A stretch of DNA of 64,000 nucleotides from Clostridia bacterium UC5.1-1C12 (GCA_001305055.1 BBZX01000002.1:248001-312000), one strand, 5' to 3'; shown: positions 9,330 to 21,234, numbered from the stretch's first letter. Notes: generated by a model not told the origin, from the letters alone. Numbers and translations: made by a program.

Positions 9330-10663
9330 ATGATGAAGAAAAATGAACATGTGACAGGTACGTGTGTGAACTATACGTTTGAGGGTTTGGGAGTTGTGAA
9401 GGTGGAGGGTTTTCCGCTGTTTGTGAAGGATATGCTGGTGGGTGAATGCGGTGAGATCGTGGTGACGCAGGTGAGGAAGAATTTGGGTATGGCAGACTTT
9501 TGAAGCTGGATAGGGAGAGTTCTGAGCGGGCGGTGCCGAGGTGTCCGATTTTTAAGCAGTGCGGCGGGTGTCAGCTGCAGCATTTTTCATTAGCGGAGCT
9601 GCAGAGGTTTAAGACACAGCGGGTGAAGGATGCGATTGAGCGGATCGGTGGTTTGGATTGTCATGTTGAGGATGCGATGATGATGGAAGATGGCTGGTAT
9701 TACCGCAATAAAGGGCAGGTGCCGGTTGGATTGGATAAGGCTGGAAAGACGGTGTGTGGTTTTTATCGGATCAACAGCAATGATATTATTGATATGGATG
9801 AGTGTTTGATTCAGCATGAGCTGATCAATAAGAGTGTGCAGTGCATGAAGCGGCTGATTGGGGAGTTTGGCAATGCGGAGGTGTTTCGGCATTTGCTGGT
9901 GAAGGTGGGGTTCAGTACCGGTGAAGTGATGGTTGTGTTTATTGTGCGTGAGAAGAGAGTTAAGGAATTGTCACTCATGGCTGAGCAGCTGGTGGCTGAG
10001 GTGCCTGAGGTGAAGAGTGTGATTTTGAATCTGAATCAGCGGTGTGATAATGTGATTTTGGGTGAGGAAGAGGTGCTGCTTTATGGGGAGCGGGTGATTC
10101 ATGATGTGCTTGATGGACTGAGTTTTGAGATTTCGTCGAAGTCGTTTTATCAGATCAATCCGGCGCAGACGGTGAAGCTGTATCAGAAGGCGGTGGCATT
10201 TGCGGGATTGTCGAAGGATGATCGGGTGGTGGATCTGTATTGCGGGATTGGGACGATTACGCAGTTTATGGCAAGGAAGGCGGCGCATGTGCAGGGGGTT
10301 GAGGTTGTAGCTGCGGCGATTGAGGATGCGAAACGGAATGCGGCGCGGAATGGGATTGTGAATGTGGATTTTGTGTGTGCGGATGCGGGGGAGTATGCGG
10401 ATTGTATTGCGAGGTCTGGGGAGCGGGTAGATGTGGTTTGTGTGGATCCGCCGCGTAAGGGGTGTGACCAGAAGACGCTGGATGCGATTTTGACGATGGA
10501 CCCGAGGCGGATCGTGTATGTGTCGTGTGATCCGTCGACGTTGGCGAGGGATTTGAGGTTCTTGAGTGAGCATGGGTATGGGGTGGAGAAGGTACAGCCG
10601 GTGGATATGTTTCCGTGGACGTATCATGTTGAGACGGTAGTTTTGATGTCTAAGGTCAGGTAA
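9330..10663 (+). CDS. rlmD: 23S rRNA (uracil-C5)-methyltransferase, RlmD/TrmA family (one frameshift)
   Basis: SAM-dependent RNA uracil methyltransferase, about 445 residues after correction. The N-terminal TRAM domain (GTCVNYTFEGLGVVKVEGFPLFV) is read from ATG 9330; the frame breaks near 9488, where adding one T (GGTTATGGC) gives KNLGYGRLLKL. Then come the Fe-S cysteines CPIFKQCGGCQLQH, the SAM motif VVDLYCGIGTIT, the DPPRKGCD motif and the catalytic-cysteine block VYVSCDPSTLARDL. Bacillota often carry RlmCD-type enzymes, so whether it modifies U747, U1939 or both cannot be told. Codon use is rich in GTG, CGG and GGG compared with its neighbours. It marks the left border of the accessory island. 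Confidence 0.88.
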
Positions 10664-10800
10664 TGATGTGTGAAAAAGGCCTGATTTCAGGTTTTTGCTA
10701 TCGGAGATACAAAAACAATCAATCCGAGGTCTAAACATTACGCTTTGCGGGAACAGGGCGACGAGGACTTATCGGAAAAAGTGTGTATAGTTTAGACGCC

Positions 10801-10839
10801 GATTTAGATGTCGGGCATTGAAACAGTGATTTGGATGTC
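10801..10839 (+). repeat. direct repeats upstream of the HEPN-like gene
   Basis: GATTTAGATGTC (10801-10812) and GATTTGGATGTC (10828-10839), 11 of 12 identical and 27 bp apart, just before the ribosome site of the next gene. Possible regulator site; no partner identified. Confidence 0.4.
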
Positions 10840-10867
10840 ACGAAGAGTTTAGGAGGTGTTTTGTATA

Positions 10868-12225
10868 TTGAATATAAAAGATAGGATTAAAGCGGTTGAT
10901 GATGAATATTCGGAAACTGAAATATTTTTAAAGTATGGATTGCACAGTTTAATGTTTTATGAACTCAATCAGTATAAGAACCTTATTGCGGATATTAATA
11001 TCGAACGCGATAAATATACATCAACAGGAGACAGATTGAAATTTATAGCATTATACAAACAAGTGTATTTAGCTCAAAGGAAAAAATTAAAAGCAATTTT
11101 AGCAAAGATAGAGGATAGAACTATAGTGATACTCCCAGAGCCAACGAGCGAGGAAATGATTAAGGTTTGGGGCGACACATGGAGCTATGATGATTCAATT
11201 TCAAGCACAGAAAATATGTATCGATATGCGGCTGCGTGCATTAGGAAAACAATTCGTGAAACAGAAGAAGAGATATATTTGCTCCGAAATTATCCATCAG
11301 TATATTATAACCACCCGGATTCGTATATTGGCGGTGAGTTTAATTACCGCTACGAGAATGAAGTGATAATATATGATAAAGTAAACTTATTAAGTGATGG
11401 CATGCATCATTTTAAGTTGCATGTTAATGATGGAACATCTAATAGGGATAAGCGTTCTATTTTGAATGTCTTGGCGTTTCTAAACGGATGTCCTAATTTT
11501 GAATTTCTAAATAATACACGTGTCAATCAAAAACTGGATGACCTATATCAAAGGTTTGATTTGCTTGACTGTATTCGACTCAGACATCCGAATTATTTAA
11601 AGTCTGACGTGGAAAAGCCCATCTATTTAGAATTGCCAATACTTAAAAACAAGCGCGGACGTAAAATCATAGCTTTTGATAAACTGCCACATGAAGGCAT
11701 TTTGGATTTATATCATGCGGCGCTAAAACAATTTGAACCGTTACCAAGATGTGTTTTCTTGTACAGAGTGTTTGAATATGCTGCAGCAAATCACTATAAA
11801 ATACAGTTTACCCCAGCGCAATATAAACCTGAGGATGCGATAGAATACTATTTGAACCTATCCTTAAATTATAATCCTAATCCTCTGTATTACATAGATT
11901 TTGGAAGCAAAAAAAAGAAACCAAAGCTATACAATTTTTTACAGTATTAAAGGCTGAAGCGAAAAGAATACTGAATGAGTGGTCTACTGCTCCATTTTTA
12001 TCAAATAAGACGACTGGCGAAATCATATATTTGACCGGAAGAAATTTTACTGCACACGGGGCTTCAGGGGCACGTGGTGAACGAAACATGCAGTATGATT
12101 ATGATAAGAATTATCTACATATTAACAACGTAAACATTCTGTTAGAGCTTATTGCAAGATATGTTATAGAGCTACTCAATCCTGAATTGAAAAATGTGGT
12201 AGAAAGACGCACGTTTTTATTATAA
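10868..12225 (+). CDS. uncharacterised protein with C-terminal HEPN-like motif (one frameshift)
   Basis: I do not recognise this family. After correcting an indel in the run of eight A at about 11909-11916 it reads as one protein of about 450 residues: DFGSKKKETKAIQFFTVLKAEAKRIL continues to the stop at 12225. The N-terminal third is helical and charged (KNLIADINIERDKYT, RKKLKAILAKIED). Near the C-terminus, LTGRNFTAHGASG (codons 12031-12069) contains R-x4-H with a polar residue after Arg, the catalytic signature of HEPN ribonucleases, followed by a hydrophobic helix. AGGAGG at 10851-10856 best fits the TTG at 10868. HEPN proteins of this size often act in abortive-infection defence. The function is inferred from one motif and the island context. 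Confidence 0.5.
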
Positions 12226-12256
12226 AAATTTTACAAAATTAAAAGCGTAGCAATAG

Positions 12257-13365
12257 GGTTTGTCAAGAAAAGTGTGTAAATAATTTTTAGAAATGTAAAT
12301 ATTGATTAATTCTTTGTTTAAATAAGTCATTGATCATGAGCTGATTTAAGACCATTGACCAATTTTGTATATTCCCACCATCCCACTTACTTTCAAGCTC
12401 AAGGCAGCGTAAATATAGTAATTTGAATAAGGCATTTTCGTTAGGGAAAGCACCTTTTTTCGTAACTTTACGAAATGATGAATTAATAGATTCAATAGCA
12501 TTTGTAGTATACATGATTTTTCTTACTGCATTTCCGTAATCATAAAGTTGTTCGACGTGTTTGAAATTACGTTTCCAGACATCCACAACTGTTCCCAAGT
12601 GCGATAGAAGGTATCAAAGGCTGTATTAGCCGTTTTAAGGTTTACTGCCCCATAAATTCCTTTTAAATCTTGTGTGAATTTTTTATAGTCTTTGGTAGGG
12701 ACATATTTGAGTGAATTACGAATCAAATGAACGATACATCGTTGAACGATGACTTTCGGGAAAATAGCTTTTGCTCCATCTTCTAAGCCATTAACTCCAT
12801 CTATTGAGATAAAGAAAACATCTTCTATTCCTCGTGCTTTTAGTTCGTCAAATACCTGCATCCAATAGTTTTTACTTTCAGATTCATTTAGCCATAAACC
12901 AAGGATTTCTTTTTTTTCTGTCAAATCGTAGCCTAAAATCGTATATACTGCATTTTCCTTGGCTTCATAGCCATTACGCAGCGTTACATACATACAGTCC
13001 ACAAATAAAAATGCATAGCACTTCTGTAAGGCTCTGTTTCTCCATTCCTCCATTTCTGCGGTTATTATCTTCCTTAGCTGACTTATTATTACTTTCATAA
13101 CCAAGATGATGATTCATTTCTCCCTGAAGCATTGCCTCAAACATCGGACCAAATACATCCTTTAAAGCTTCATTCATATCTTCAACTGTTTCCGGTTTAT
13201 ATTGTTCTAAAATGGCTTGTGCTAATGCTGCTGTTTTTGGATCTCTTTTTTTCTTTGCCATAGTCATAGCTCCTTTTTCTCCTTTTATACTATCACAATT
13301 CAAATGAAAAACCGTGCTGCTGATCCGTACGTTCTCAACTTACACGGTTTATTTTACACTCTCAA
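12257..13365 (-). mobile_element. IS256-family insertion sequence, internally deleted
   Basis: Approximate extent of an IS256 (Mutator-type) element on the minus strand. Both ends carry imperfect inverted sequence centred on GTGTAAA: AGTGTGTAAATAA near 12270-12282 and, on the opposite strand, GAGTGTAAAATAA near 13350-13362. No clear target duplication is seen; CAATA occurs near both edges but the boundaries are not exact. The element separates the HEPN-like gene from the defence-like locus. Confidence 0.65.
12287..13303 (-). pseudogene. IS256-family transposase remnant
   Basis: Mutator-type transposase in three pieces: N-terminus 13303-~13060, middle to ~12523, C-terminus to 12287. The middle has FLFVDCMYV (first catalytic Asp), LGLWLNESES and FFISIDGVNGLEDGAKAIFPKVIVQRCIVHLIRN (second Asp region); the C-terminal part has MYTTNAIESINSSFRK with the catalytic Glu. 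After DNNRRNGG the sequence runs straight into EEWRNRALQKCYAF, so the roughly 60-80 residues that normally lie between are missing; a short ATGGAG repeat at the junction could have mediated the deletion. A frameshift near 12550 may be a sequencing error, but the internal deletion means the copy is probably inactive. Confidence 0.85.
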
Positions 13366-13877
13366 GCAATACATTGAATACCACATTAATGGTTTGTTCT
13401 TAAACACCAAATACACCCATCTCTTTGATCCTAGTCTCTCATGTATAGATTAGTTTTAAAAGATGGGTTGTATTTGACGCTTATCATATTTTGCTTCTTT
13501 CTTGTCTGATTCTACTCTCTACAATAATGCTAGTTAGATTATGCAATAATATGTACACATTTATTTCTTGTATGATCAGCTGACGCTTTTTTGAGAGGAA
13601 GGATAACATTCCTACAGTATATTTTAAAACACGAAATGCATTTTTAATGCTTCATCTCATATGGTAAAACTCATTTATTTCTTACAAGCTTAATAACTTC
13701 TTTTACTAAGAGGAGCATCTGTCTATACAGTTCCATCACTTAACCTAAAATTCTTTGTAACCATTAGTACCTTGTATTATCTTGATAGTTATTAACACAT
13801 CGCATACAATTTAGAATCGTTATAATTTCAAGAGAACGTGTAGTACATATGGCTTATTACCCTGATATTTTATTATA
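13366..13877. other. AT-rich intergenic region, no gene seen
   Basis: About 510 bp between the IS256 end and the stop of the minus-strand locus. I see no sustained reading frame with family features, no tRNA and no clear terminator; the composition is strongly AT-rich, like the locus beside it. Confidence 0.5.
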
Positions 13878-15681
13878 TTATTTATTTACAGCTAATAAAT
13901 TGATATACTCTCTAAGATATTTGAAGGGAAAAGGCAGAACAGTAAGCTGTCCATTTCGCACAAAGGTCACATTCATTAAGGGTAGAAGTTCATCAAATCT
14001 TAAAGAAGCATTTTTATATGGTTCAATTTTTCTGATATTCGCTGCATGATTTATATTTGTACGCATTCCTTCTCCAATAATCCCTACAAAGTAATACTTA
14101 TTGTCACCTTGCTCATATAGCTTAATATCCGTAATAGAAGACAGCAATTCGTTTCGCTTTTCCTTTCCACGTAAATAGGTGTTTCCTACTGAAAGTTCTG
14201 TATGAATTTTTTTGATTTCAGGTATTGTAAACCATTCTGTTTTTCTGATAATATTGATATCCCCATCCGCATAGAGAATTATACCTGCGACATCATCAGA
14301 ATCGGTAAAAATATTTACACAGTCAGTATATTCATTAAATTCAAAAAGATTGAATTGTTGCTCTACAAAATCAAATGATCCGTCAGGCTTTATTTTCATG
14401 AAGAAATATTTATCATCTTCTTCAATGGTAGCACGTATGCCAAAAGAAATATCTGTATTTATGCCAAACTTATTCCAATCAAACAATGAAATTCTTTTTG
14501 TTTTTAATATCATTTTTAATCAATAACTCGTGAATAACTGAAGAAAGGGCAGCACTTGCATTGCTCATAAAATCTTCTAATGTAATATGCTGAACTGCAA
14601 TTCCATCATGAGAGTTATTGTGAGGATCGCTTATACCCTTATAATAAAGAGCATTATGAATTATGTGAAGATTTAGATGATTTTTGGAGATGTGCTTTCC
14701 TATTGTAGCTTCAATGCTATATTTTTCATGTAAAATAGCTTGAATATCATTACAAAATTGAGATGAATAGGTATCGTTGATGCTATCTACGATTTTAATC
14801 TGATTTTGTCTCAAAACATTTTGAATTGTTGCCTTGTTTTCTTTAATAATAGAATGTGTACTTTCAACAGAAACATATTTATCAATTGATAGAAAATCTA
14901 AATGGCATATTCTACTATACTTGTCATTGAATTGATCTAGCAAACGTGTAACTACACCCATTTTTGAAGCATCAAATTTATCTATATTTTGAATATCTAT
15001 GAAAGGTATTTCTGTTTTATCATTTGCAGTTTGTCGAAGAATGAAGCATTTTTCAGTATCAGAGTTTAGTCGGCGTCGAAGCGTATTGTTGGCAACAAGC
15101 GTGTATTTAGGATATTGCTCAAACTTTCGCTTTTTGAATATAATTTTCGTTTCTTAGTAATTCAGATGTAAATGTATGAACTACCAAAGCAAGACGAAGT
15201 TCACTTGTGATAGCAAATTCAAGACAAGGAATTTTAAATATTGTACTTTTGCTATTGGATTTGCTCCGTCGTAACCACTTTGGATGAAAACAATATAAAT
15301 GTCCAGTAATATTATTAAAACGTAAAAGTTCTGATTCATATGAGCCTAATGCATATAAAAGAAGAGAAACTAACACTCTGTGTCCTAATTCTTTTGCTGA
15401 TGTTGAAGCAATGGTGATTTTATCGCCATCCTCAGCTTCAAGCAGCACTTTTTTAGGGTAGCTTTATTAGATTCACTTTGTGACATCAATACATAAAAGC
15501 ATTTTCCAGAATTAAAATATACGGCTCGAACATTGTTACATAACAACGGGACATCAAGAATGCTTGCACCACGGTTGAAGTATTTTTCAGAAGTTTCGAT
15601 TTTAAAAACAGCAAACATATCATCAAAAGTATTCGTATCTAAAGTAATATGTAGTTGGTTTGTTTTAATAGGAATATTCAC
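13878..15681 (-). CDS. unrecognised ~600-residue partner of the helicase-nuclease (two or three frameshifts)
   Basis: Unrecognised protein, or two adjacent proteins. Reading from GTG 15681 (AAGGAGATG just upstream), segments 15681-~15440, ~15450-15119, ~15120-14479 and ~14510-13878 join smoothly: ATLKK to VLLEAEDGD, then IQKAK to FEQYPKYTLVANNTLRRRLN. The last junction (LLIKNDIK to KTKRISLFDWNKF) could be a frameshift or the ATG of a separate 211-residue gene at 14513. Visible blocks: CLEFAITSELRLALVVHTFTSELL, HLDFLSIDKYVSVESTHSI and HLNLHIIHNALYYKG...VQHITLEDF. The starting codon overlaps the helicase end. The layout and blocks faintly recall pPIWI-RE (prokaryotic PIWI-like) partners, but I cannot establish this. 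Strongly AT-rich. Confidence 0.45.
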
Positions 15682-18600
15682 GGATACATCTCCTTATTTC
15701 GTTCCATGTCTCGTCAGGTATAGTGATGGAGTCTTCTTTTACCAATAATGCAGGAATGATGATGACCTCAATTCCATCAATCTGTTGCTTACGATTACTG
15801 TGAGGTCTTAAAGCAAGAATGTTGGCGATTATCACACATTTACACTCACATTCTTTTGCCTTCTTAACAATCTTATTAATTTCTTTTTCGGAATCTCCAC
15901 GACTGTTTTCATGCCAATTTTGAAGTCTACAAAAACTGAAGCATTGGGTACGACATAATCAAATTTTTCATAAAGATCATTGTTTTCAATATCATGTAAT
16001 TCAATACCTGCCAAATGATGAAATAGAATCTTTCCGACTACTTCTCCCAGCACACCTCGATAAATATTATTGAATAGTGGTGGTGACATGATGAAATTAT
16101 CAGGGATGAAGGATGTAGCCCAACCTTGATTTTCAAAATAATCCTTTAAGAAGTCTATTTGCATTAGCACAGACAATTTACTGGTTTCTGCAGAAACTTC
16201 ATGTGCGCCCGAGTGTGGTGAAAAGAACACCCATACATCTTTGAAATCGTTTTTCTGTATATAATAAATGTGATTATCCTTATTAGGCATTTCTACATAG
16301 AAATTATAGGCGATACCCTTATCGTCAAATTGATTCTGTGAAATTGTTGGATGCATTAGCACCATTTCACGAAGTTGTTTCCAAGAAATAATTTTGTTGT
16401 CATTCCAATCTTTGCCTAAAGTATTATTGATATAATTGGTTACACGTATAGATTTTAGTTGTGCTTCATTCTCATAGACATTGGATTTGTATTCATTTCG
16501 TTCTTTTGCAACAGTACTAAGTACCTGGATTAATTCTGTGAATTCTCGATTGAAAGTGCGTCCTTCACAAACACTGAAATCTATTCGATCTGCAATTCTG
16601 CTATCAGCAAATATGTAAATATTTTTAGATTTTGAATTTGTTCGACACAATCGACCAATAGCCTGAATAATTACTCTTGTCGATAGTGAAATGACACTTC
16701 TGCAATCGTTGATGTTCTTGGAAAATTCGTTGTTTTTACTCTTCGTGCCAAAACAACGAAATGCTTTTTTTATGAGGGAGGTAGCATCTTTTACAGATAT
16801 TTCAGCTCCTTCTTGTAGCATCTCAAGATAGAAAAGATATTTGACGAAGTCTTCTTCAGCTAAATTATCGCTAAGTGGTGTAAGTAAATTTGTTGGTTTA
16901 TCAAGATAGATAGCGTCAAAATCTTTATATCCACTACTTTGATAGTCGTTAATTTTCACTAATTGATTTTTTAGATCCGTTGGAATGGGGTATTGAAGGT
17001 TTTGACCAGCGCCAATCGTTTGATAAACAGAAATAACAAATAATCGCTCCCCCTTACCTAGTCGCGTGATTATTTTGTCTTTTTTTAAGTCATATTCTTC
17101 ACCGTCAAGCTGTACAACATTTTTATCGACATCAAACGGGCTTTTATAGATATTAACAATTATTTTAAAAATATAAAGTAGTTTATCTAAATCAAGAATT
17201 CTATCATTTTTACGAGGGTGTTTTGTCAATACACAAAGGAATGATTGGATGTCTGTTTGGCAAATGAATGATTTGAATGTAATAGCAATTCTAAGATAAC
17301 GTTCTTTATTATAATTATTATCATCTTCAGAACATGCCTGCTCAATATAATCAAAAAGGTGTTGAGCTAATTCTGCATCGTCAGTAACAGCTTCCCATGC
17401 GGAAACTGAATAATTATCTGCACTAATTAATTTAGTATGAATGCAGATTTCATCATATCCTTTTGCGGAGTTCTCAAATGCGATTCGTAATCGTTCTTTT
17501 TCTTCAGCGGTAATAGAAATATATTTATTCTGTAATTTTTCTTTTAAATATTCGATATCATAGTTTCCTATAGCAGAAGGGATTGTGGCTGTAGCAGAGA
17601 TACCCAATACTTGAGCTTTTTCACAAAATCTTAGCAATAGTTTCTCTGGGGTGACTTGAAATGAACACATCATGATTTCGGAGTGCATATCATGGGTATA
17701 ATCATCTTCAAAAGCATAATAGCGAAATCCCTTTTCATAGAAAGATAAATCAAAATCAACAGATTGAATATCACCTAAATACCTATATGAAGAAACTAAA
17801 ATTTGTGATGTAAGATAACTGATGTAGATATTTGTAAGTTTAAATTCAGATAATATTGTTCTAATTGCTTCTTCTAGTGTAAATTCATCCTCATTAATAT
17901 TACGTCTTTCAGCTTTTAACTGCATATAATTTATAGCAAGAAAATAGACTGCATTCAAAAAATAAGAAATAAATCCACGGAGCTGACCAAGCATTGTTTG
18001 AATGTTATCCTCCTTGATTTCGGGGCAAACATCAGAGAATTTTATTATATTGATGCGTTCATCAAGATTAACATTAGATGTAATGTAAGATTTATTTCCA
18101 TTTAAGATAGTGTGATATTGATGATCTTGAAAGAGAAAATTATTTTTATTATCGTCTTCAATACGCTCAATTTTATGACTGTATTGCAATGCAAAAGATT
18201 TGTGGATATCATCAGCAATTTTCATTGTTTTATTAAGGATGCCTTGCAGGGACTGATTTTTGTACTGCCCCTCTTGTCTCTTTTTAGAAGGTGTTGTTAA
18301 TATTGCGGGAAAACTGTGTGTATGAAGAACAGCGTAAACTGCATTGAAAAGTTCTATATAATCCAGTCGATCTCGTAATCCATTTTGAATGATGTTTTTC
18401 AGAACTGTTTCTTTTGTAGCATCAAATTCATCAATAAAAATAACCGCATTTTCAATGATATTCGAATTATATAGCATGGTAGAAGGTTCAACAATGGTTG
18501 AATTTAATGATAGAAACTTATCCATGCTCATAAAAATAATCTGTCGGTCACGCATATATACAGACGGATATAACTCAGCTACCCATTGCCAATCTTTATC

Positions 18601-19127
18601 TGTTTTTATAGCTAGTAATCTGTCTTCGACTTTGGTATACTTTTTGATAATAGAGTTTGAATCATTCTTCTGAACCTAGGCTCTGCTTCTTTACGTAAAG
18701 AATCTTCAGCAGAAAGTAAAGCACTACGTAGATTATAATTTTTTCAATTCTAAGATTTTTAACTAGATTTATGTATTGTTCTAATGTCTTGTACTCCTCT
18801 GTTTTTTGATATTAGGTGGAATTGTTTTAATTATCTCAGTTTTAAATCCACTGATAACACTTTCGTAGTTAGAATCCACGTGTAAAAACTTTTCTTTGAA
18901 TTGAGCTAATTGCCCTCATTTTCAAAATGCTTTTTTAAGTCTTCTTCGGGCAAATTCTTTTTTAGACTTGTAATGAAAAAGAATTTCCGTTTATTAGAAG
19001 TATCTTGAACTGCATCAAAAATATATTGAATGACGGAATATGTTTTACCGGATCCTGTTGGCATATCTAAAAGCATAAGTCCATTGGTGTATTCATTGCC
19101 ACAATAACGTTTGATGATATCGTACAT
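15665..19127 (-). CDS. SF2 helicase fused to a C-terminal PD-(D/E)XK nuclease (several frameshifts)
   Basis: One large protein of about 1,140 residues once frames are joined. N-terminus from ATG 19127: LLDMPTGSGKTYSVIQYI is Walker A. After frame changes between 18906 and 18555, VIFIDEFDATKE is the DExx box, FVISVYQTIGAGQNLQYP lies in the second RecA domain and VIIQAIGRLCRTNSKS is motif VI. The C-terminal domain has GEVVGKILFHHL and FDYVVPNASVFVDFK; adding one A at about 15920 continues this as VDFKNWHENSRGDSEKEINK, a textbook nuclease D...(D/E)xK core, ending at 15665. A DNA-unwinding nuclease paired with a large partner gene suggests anti-phage or anti-plasmid defence; this is inference from architecture. 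Confidence 0.72.
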
Positions 19128-19807
19128 TAACCTTACCTCATTCCCCTTGATCGATTACTTTAAAGTTTCTTTGATTTTACTTACCCATATTTCATTTTTT
19201 TGCTATCCAATCTACTTATAATAAAACACGTAATAACACTCACATTTTTCGTAAATTATAAGAAAAATGAGAAGAGTCTATATAACCAACAATCACTTAC
19301 TTTTGCTGTAGCTGGACTATTAGATTTTAAATATGAATAATTCTTTTTAGACTGTAGTTAGTTAATTATCTTATATCTATTATTGGGTTAAACCACTATT
19401 TTGTCAATGGAGTTATGATAAAATTTTAACAATTCGATATATTAGAAATAATGATGTTTAATGATCAAAATTAACTTTGTACAGTAGTCAGAATTTAATA
19501 CATAAATATTCTAAATCAGAAATAATAGATTTAATTGCTGACTTTTCAAATAGCATAGCTTTTAAAAGTACTACTTAAAGTATATTATATTTGTATTCAA
19601 TCTCATTAGCAAAAGGTGTGTTATAAAGAGTTTGTCTAATTGGAAGTACTGCAGGTGATGTATTAGGTTGCTCTGTTAGGTTCACTACTGAAACCATGCA
19701 ATAGCTCTTATATGTTATTAGTGGAAATTGTATATATGAGTAACTATCTTAAATATGCCCAAATGACTTTTTACTTACAAAGTTGTGTATTATGATAATA
19801 CTATTTT
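19128..19807. other. AT-rich intergenic region upstream of the helicase operon
   Basis: About 680 bp, very AT-rich, with no reading frame I can support. It presumably contains the minus-strand promoter of the helicase operon; several TATAAT-like strings occur but none stands out. Confidence 0.45.
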
Positions 19808-20363
19808 ATGAACTACCCTAATTATGTGAAAAAATATAAACCTAAAGGTACCATCATTAAAAAAATGAAGGATACTTATTATGTTTATTACGCTACTTCT
19901 AAACGTGTTCCCAATAAAAAATCCCCTATCCAAGTGATAACCGTTTGACTGGGAAGATTGATGAGAATGGTTTTCATACGCTTACAATGGTTAAAGTCGA
20001 TACCGAACATGTCCTCATCTGAAAATATGAATTTACGAATTATTTGCTGAAATTTGAAGACGAATATATCAGTCGAAGACCAGAACCCAAACAGCAGAAG
20101 AATAATCTCTATCACAGTATGATTGTATATTTATCGAATAATTCGTATTTGAATGAAGATCAGTCAACACGTATTTATTCACTGGCGGAAATGATCGGAA
20201 AATTTCATATCAGGATTCCAAATCGAATCACTGCCATTAGTAAAATCTGTGAGATCGATCTCACAGAATTGGAACCTTTAAAGTATATATATTGCGTAAA
20301 AATGGGCCATCCAATATTTTATAGCGATTTGAGTAAAAAGAAATCCCAAACGAATTGGTGGTA
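19808..20363 (+). pseudogene. decayed transposon-associated gene
   Basis: Reading from ATG 19808: MNYPNYVKKYKPKGTIIKK..., similar in style to N-terminal regions of IS1634/IS4-like transposases (KPKGT.I..., then a GKIDENGFH block). It is interrupted by stops and then continues YLLKFEDEYISRRPEPKQQKN to SDLSKKKSQTNWW, stopping at about 20363. I cannot name the family with confidence. It directly abuts the ISAs1 relic and may be the N-terminal part of a composite or nested element. Confidence 0.4.
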
Positions 20364-20389
20364 AGTGAAAAAGACTTACAATGAAGCAG

Positions 20390-21080
20390 ACAATGAATTA
20401 CTTTGTATCTTACAATAGATTCCAAATCTAAGATGTCATCGAGGGATCCGTTACCGCTATTCCGATCTATTGTTGATGTGTATTTATTCTGTACTAGCAT
20501 GACATAGTGAAGCCATAGAGATTGAATATTATGTAGAGTTGAATTTCGACTATTTCAAAGAACTGTTAAAAATAGACACCGTACTCACACACGATACGTT
20601 TTCACGCGTTATTATGCGGCTTACACCGTTTGAAAAACTAGCAAGTTCATTAGGTGAATGTTGTGAGAGAAAAATCCTGATCTATGTGAACGGTATATGG
20701 GAATGAAGCTCTTGTATGTTGACGAGAAGGCAACACGGGAAGCCAGTGAGAAATCAAAATGAGAGAAACCAATATATCATTTAAATGCAATGTATGAAGG
20801 AGAATCCTGCGGGCTGGAAATGAAAAGAGTGGGTGAAAAGGAGAACAAGATCATCTTTTGCCGACATTTTTAAGTTGATTAAATTTGGAAGATATTATCG
20901 TCACGATCGATGCAATCTGATGTAATAAAACAGTAATTGACGTAATCATAAAAGGTAAAGGAATTATGTGTTGCCGGTCAAAAAAAACAAAAGAAGTTGA
21001 TTTGAACCATAGAGGAAGTAAATCAAACGAATGGAAAAGGCAGGTGAATTCATGGAATTGGATAAAGTAGAAATAAATTA
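20390..21080 (+). pseudogene. ISAs1-family transposase relic
   Basis: Interrupted frames preserve the order of an ISAs1 (H-repeat type) transposase: an N-terminal YRYSDLLLMCIYSVLA, then IEYYVELNFDYFKELL, then VLTHDTFSRVIMRLTPFEKL (characteristic HDTFSRV), then KPIYHLNAMYEGESCGLEMKRVGEKENKI and LNLEDIIVTIDAI (catalytic-region TIDA block). Multiple stops in all frames and missing segments, such as the IDGK motif, point to real decay and not only base errors. The length (about 230 codons) is below the roughly 370 expected. Confidence 0.65.
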
Positions 21081-21208
21081 GAAATACAGCATAAAATTTA
21101 TCAATCAAAAAGAGAAAACTTAAACGATGTTTACAAAACTCTTATTTCTATTGTAAATATTTGTTTTTAAAAAATCCCCTAATGATGTTCATTATTTATT
21201 ATTTTTAT

Positions 21209-21234
21209 CTGAAGTGAAAAGTTAAATTCCACTT
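21209..21234 (+). repeat. left terminal inverted repeat of the IS30 element
   Basis: Begins CTGAAGTGAAAAGTTAAATT and is the exact reverse complement of 22875-22900. The left end also contains CTGAAGTG...CACTTCAG, which can fold on itself. Confidence 0.92.

Noticed and set aside
10664..10700. Terminator after rlmD (GGCCTGATTTCAGG with T5)
   Set aside because: The stem is only 4-5 bp with a bulge; not convincing.
9971..10738. Long minus-strand frame (255 codons) across rlmD
   Set aside because: Shadow of the GTG/GGG-rich codons of the methyltransferase; its composition is extreme in His, Arg, Ile and Leu, with no recognisable domain.
10801..10839. CRISPR-like repeat
   Set aside because: Only two 12-bp units; no array and no cas genes in the window.
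13849..14049. Plus-strand 66-codon frame over the end of the minus-strand locus
   Set aside because: It is antisense to the conserved-looking C-terminal part of the partner protein, has no ribosome site and no family features.
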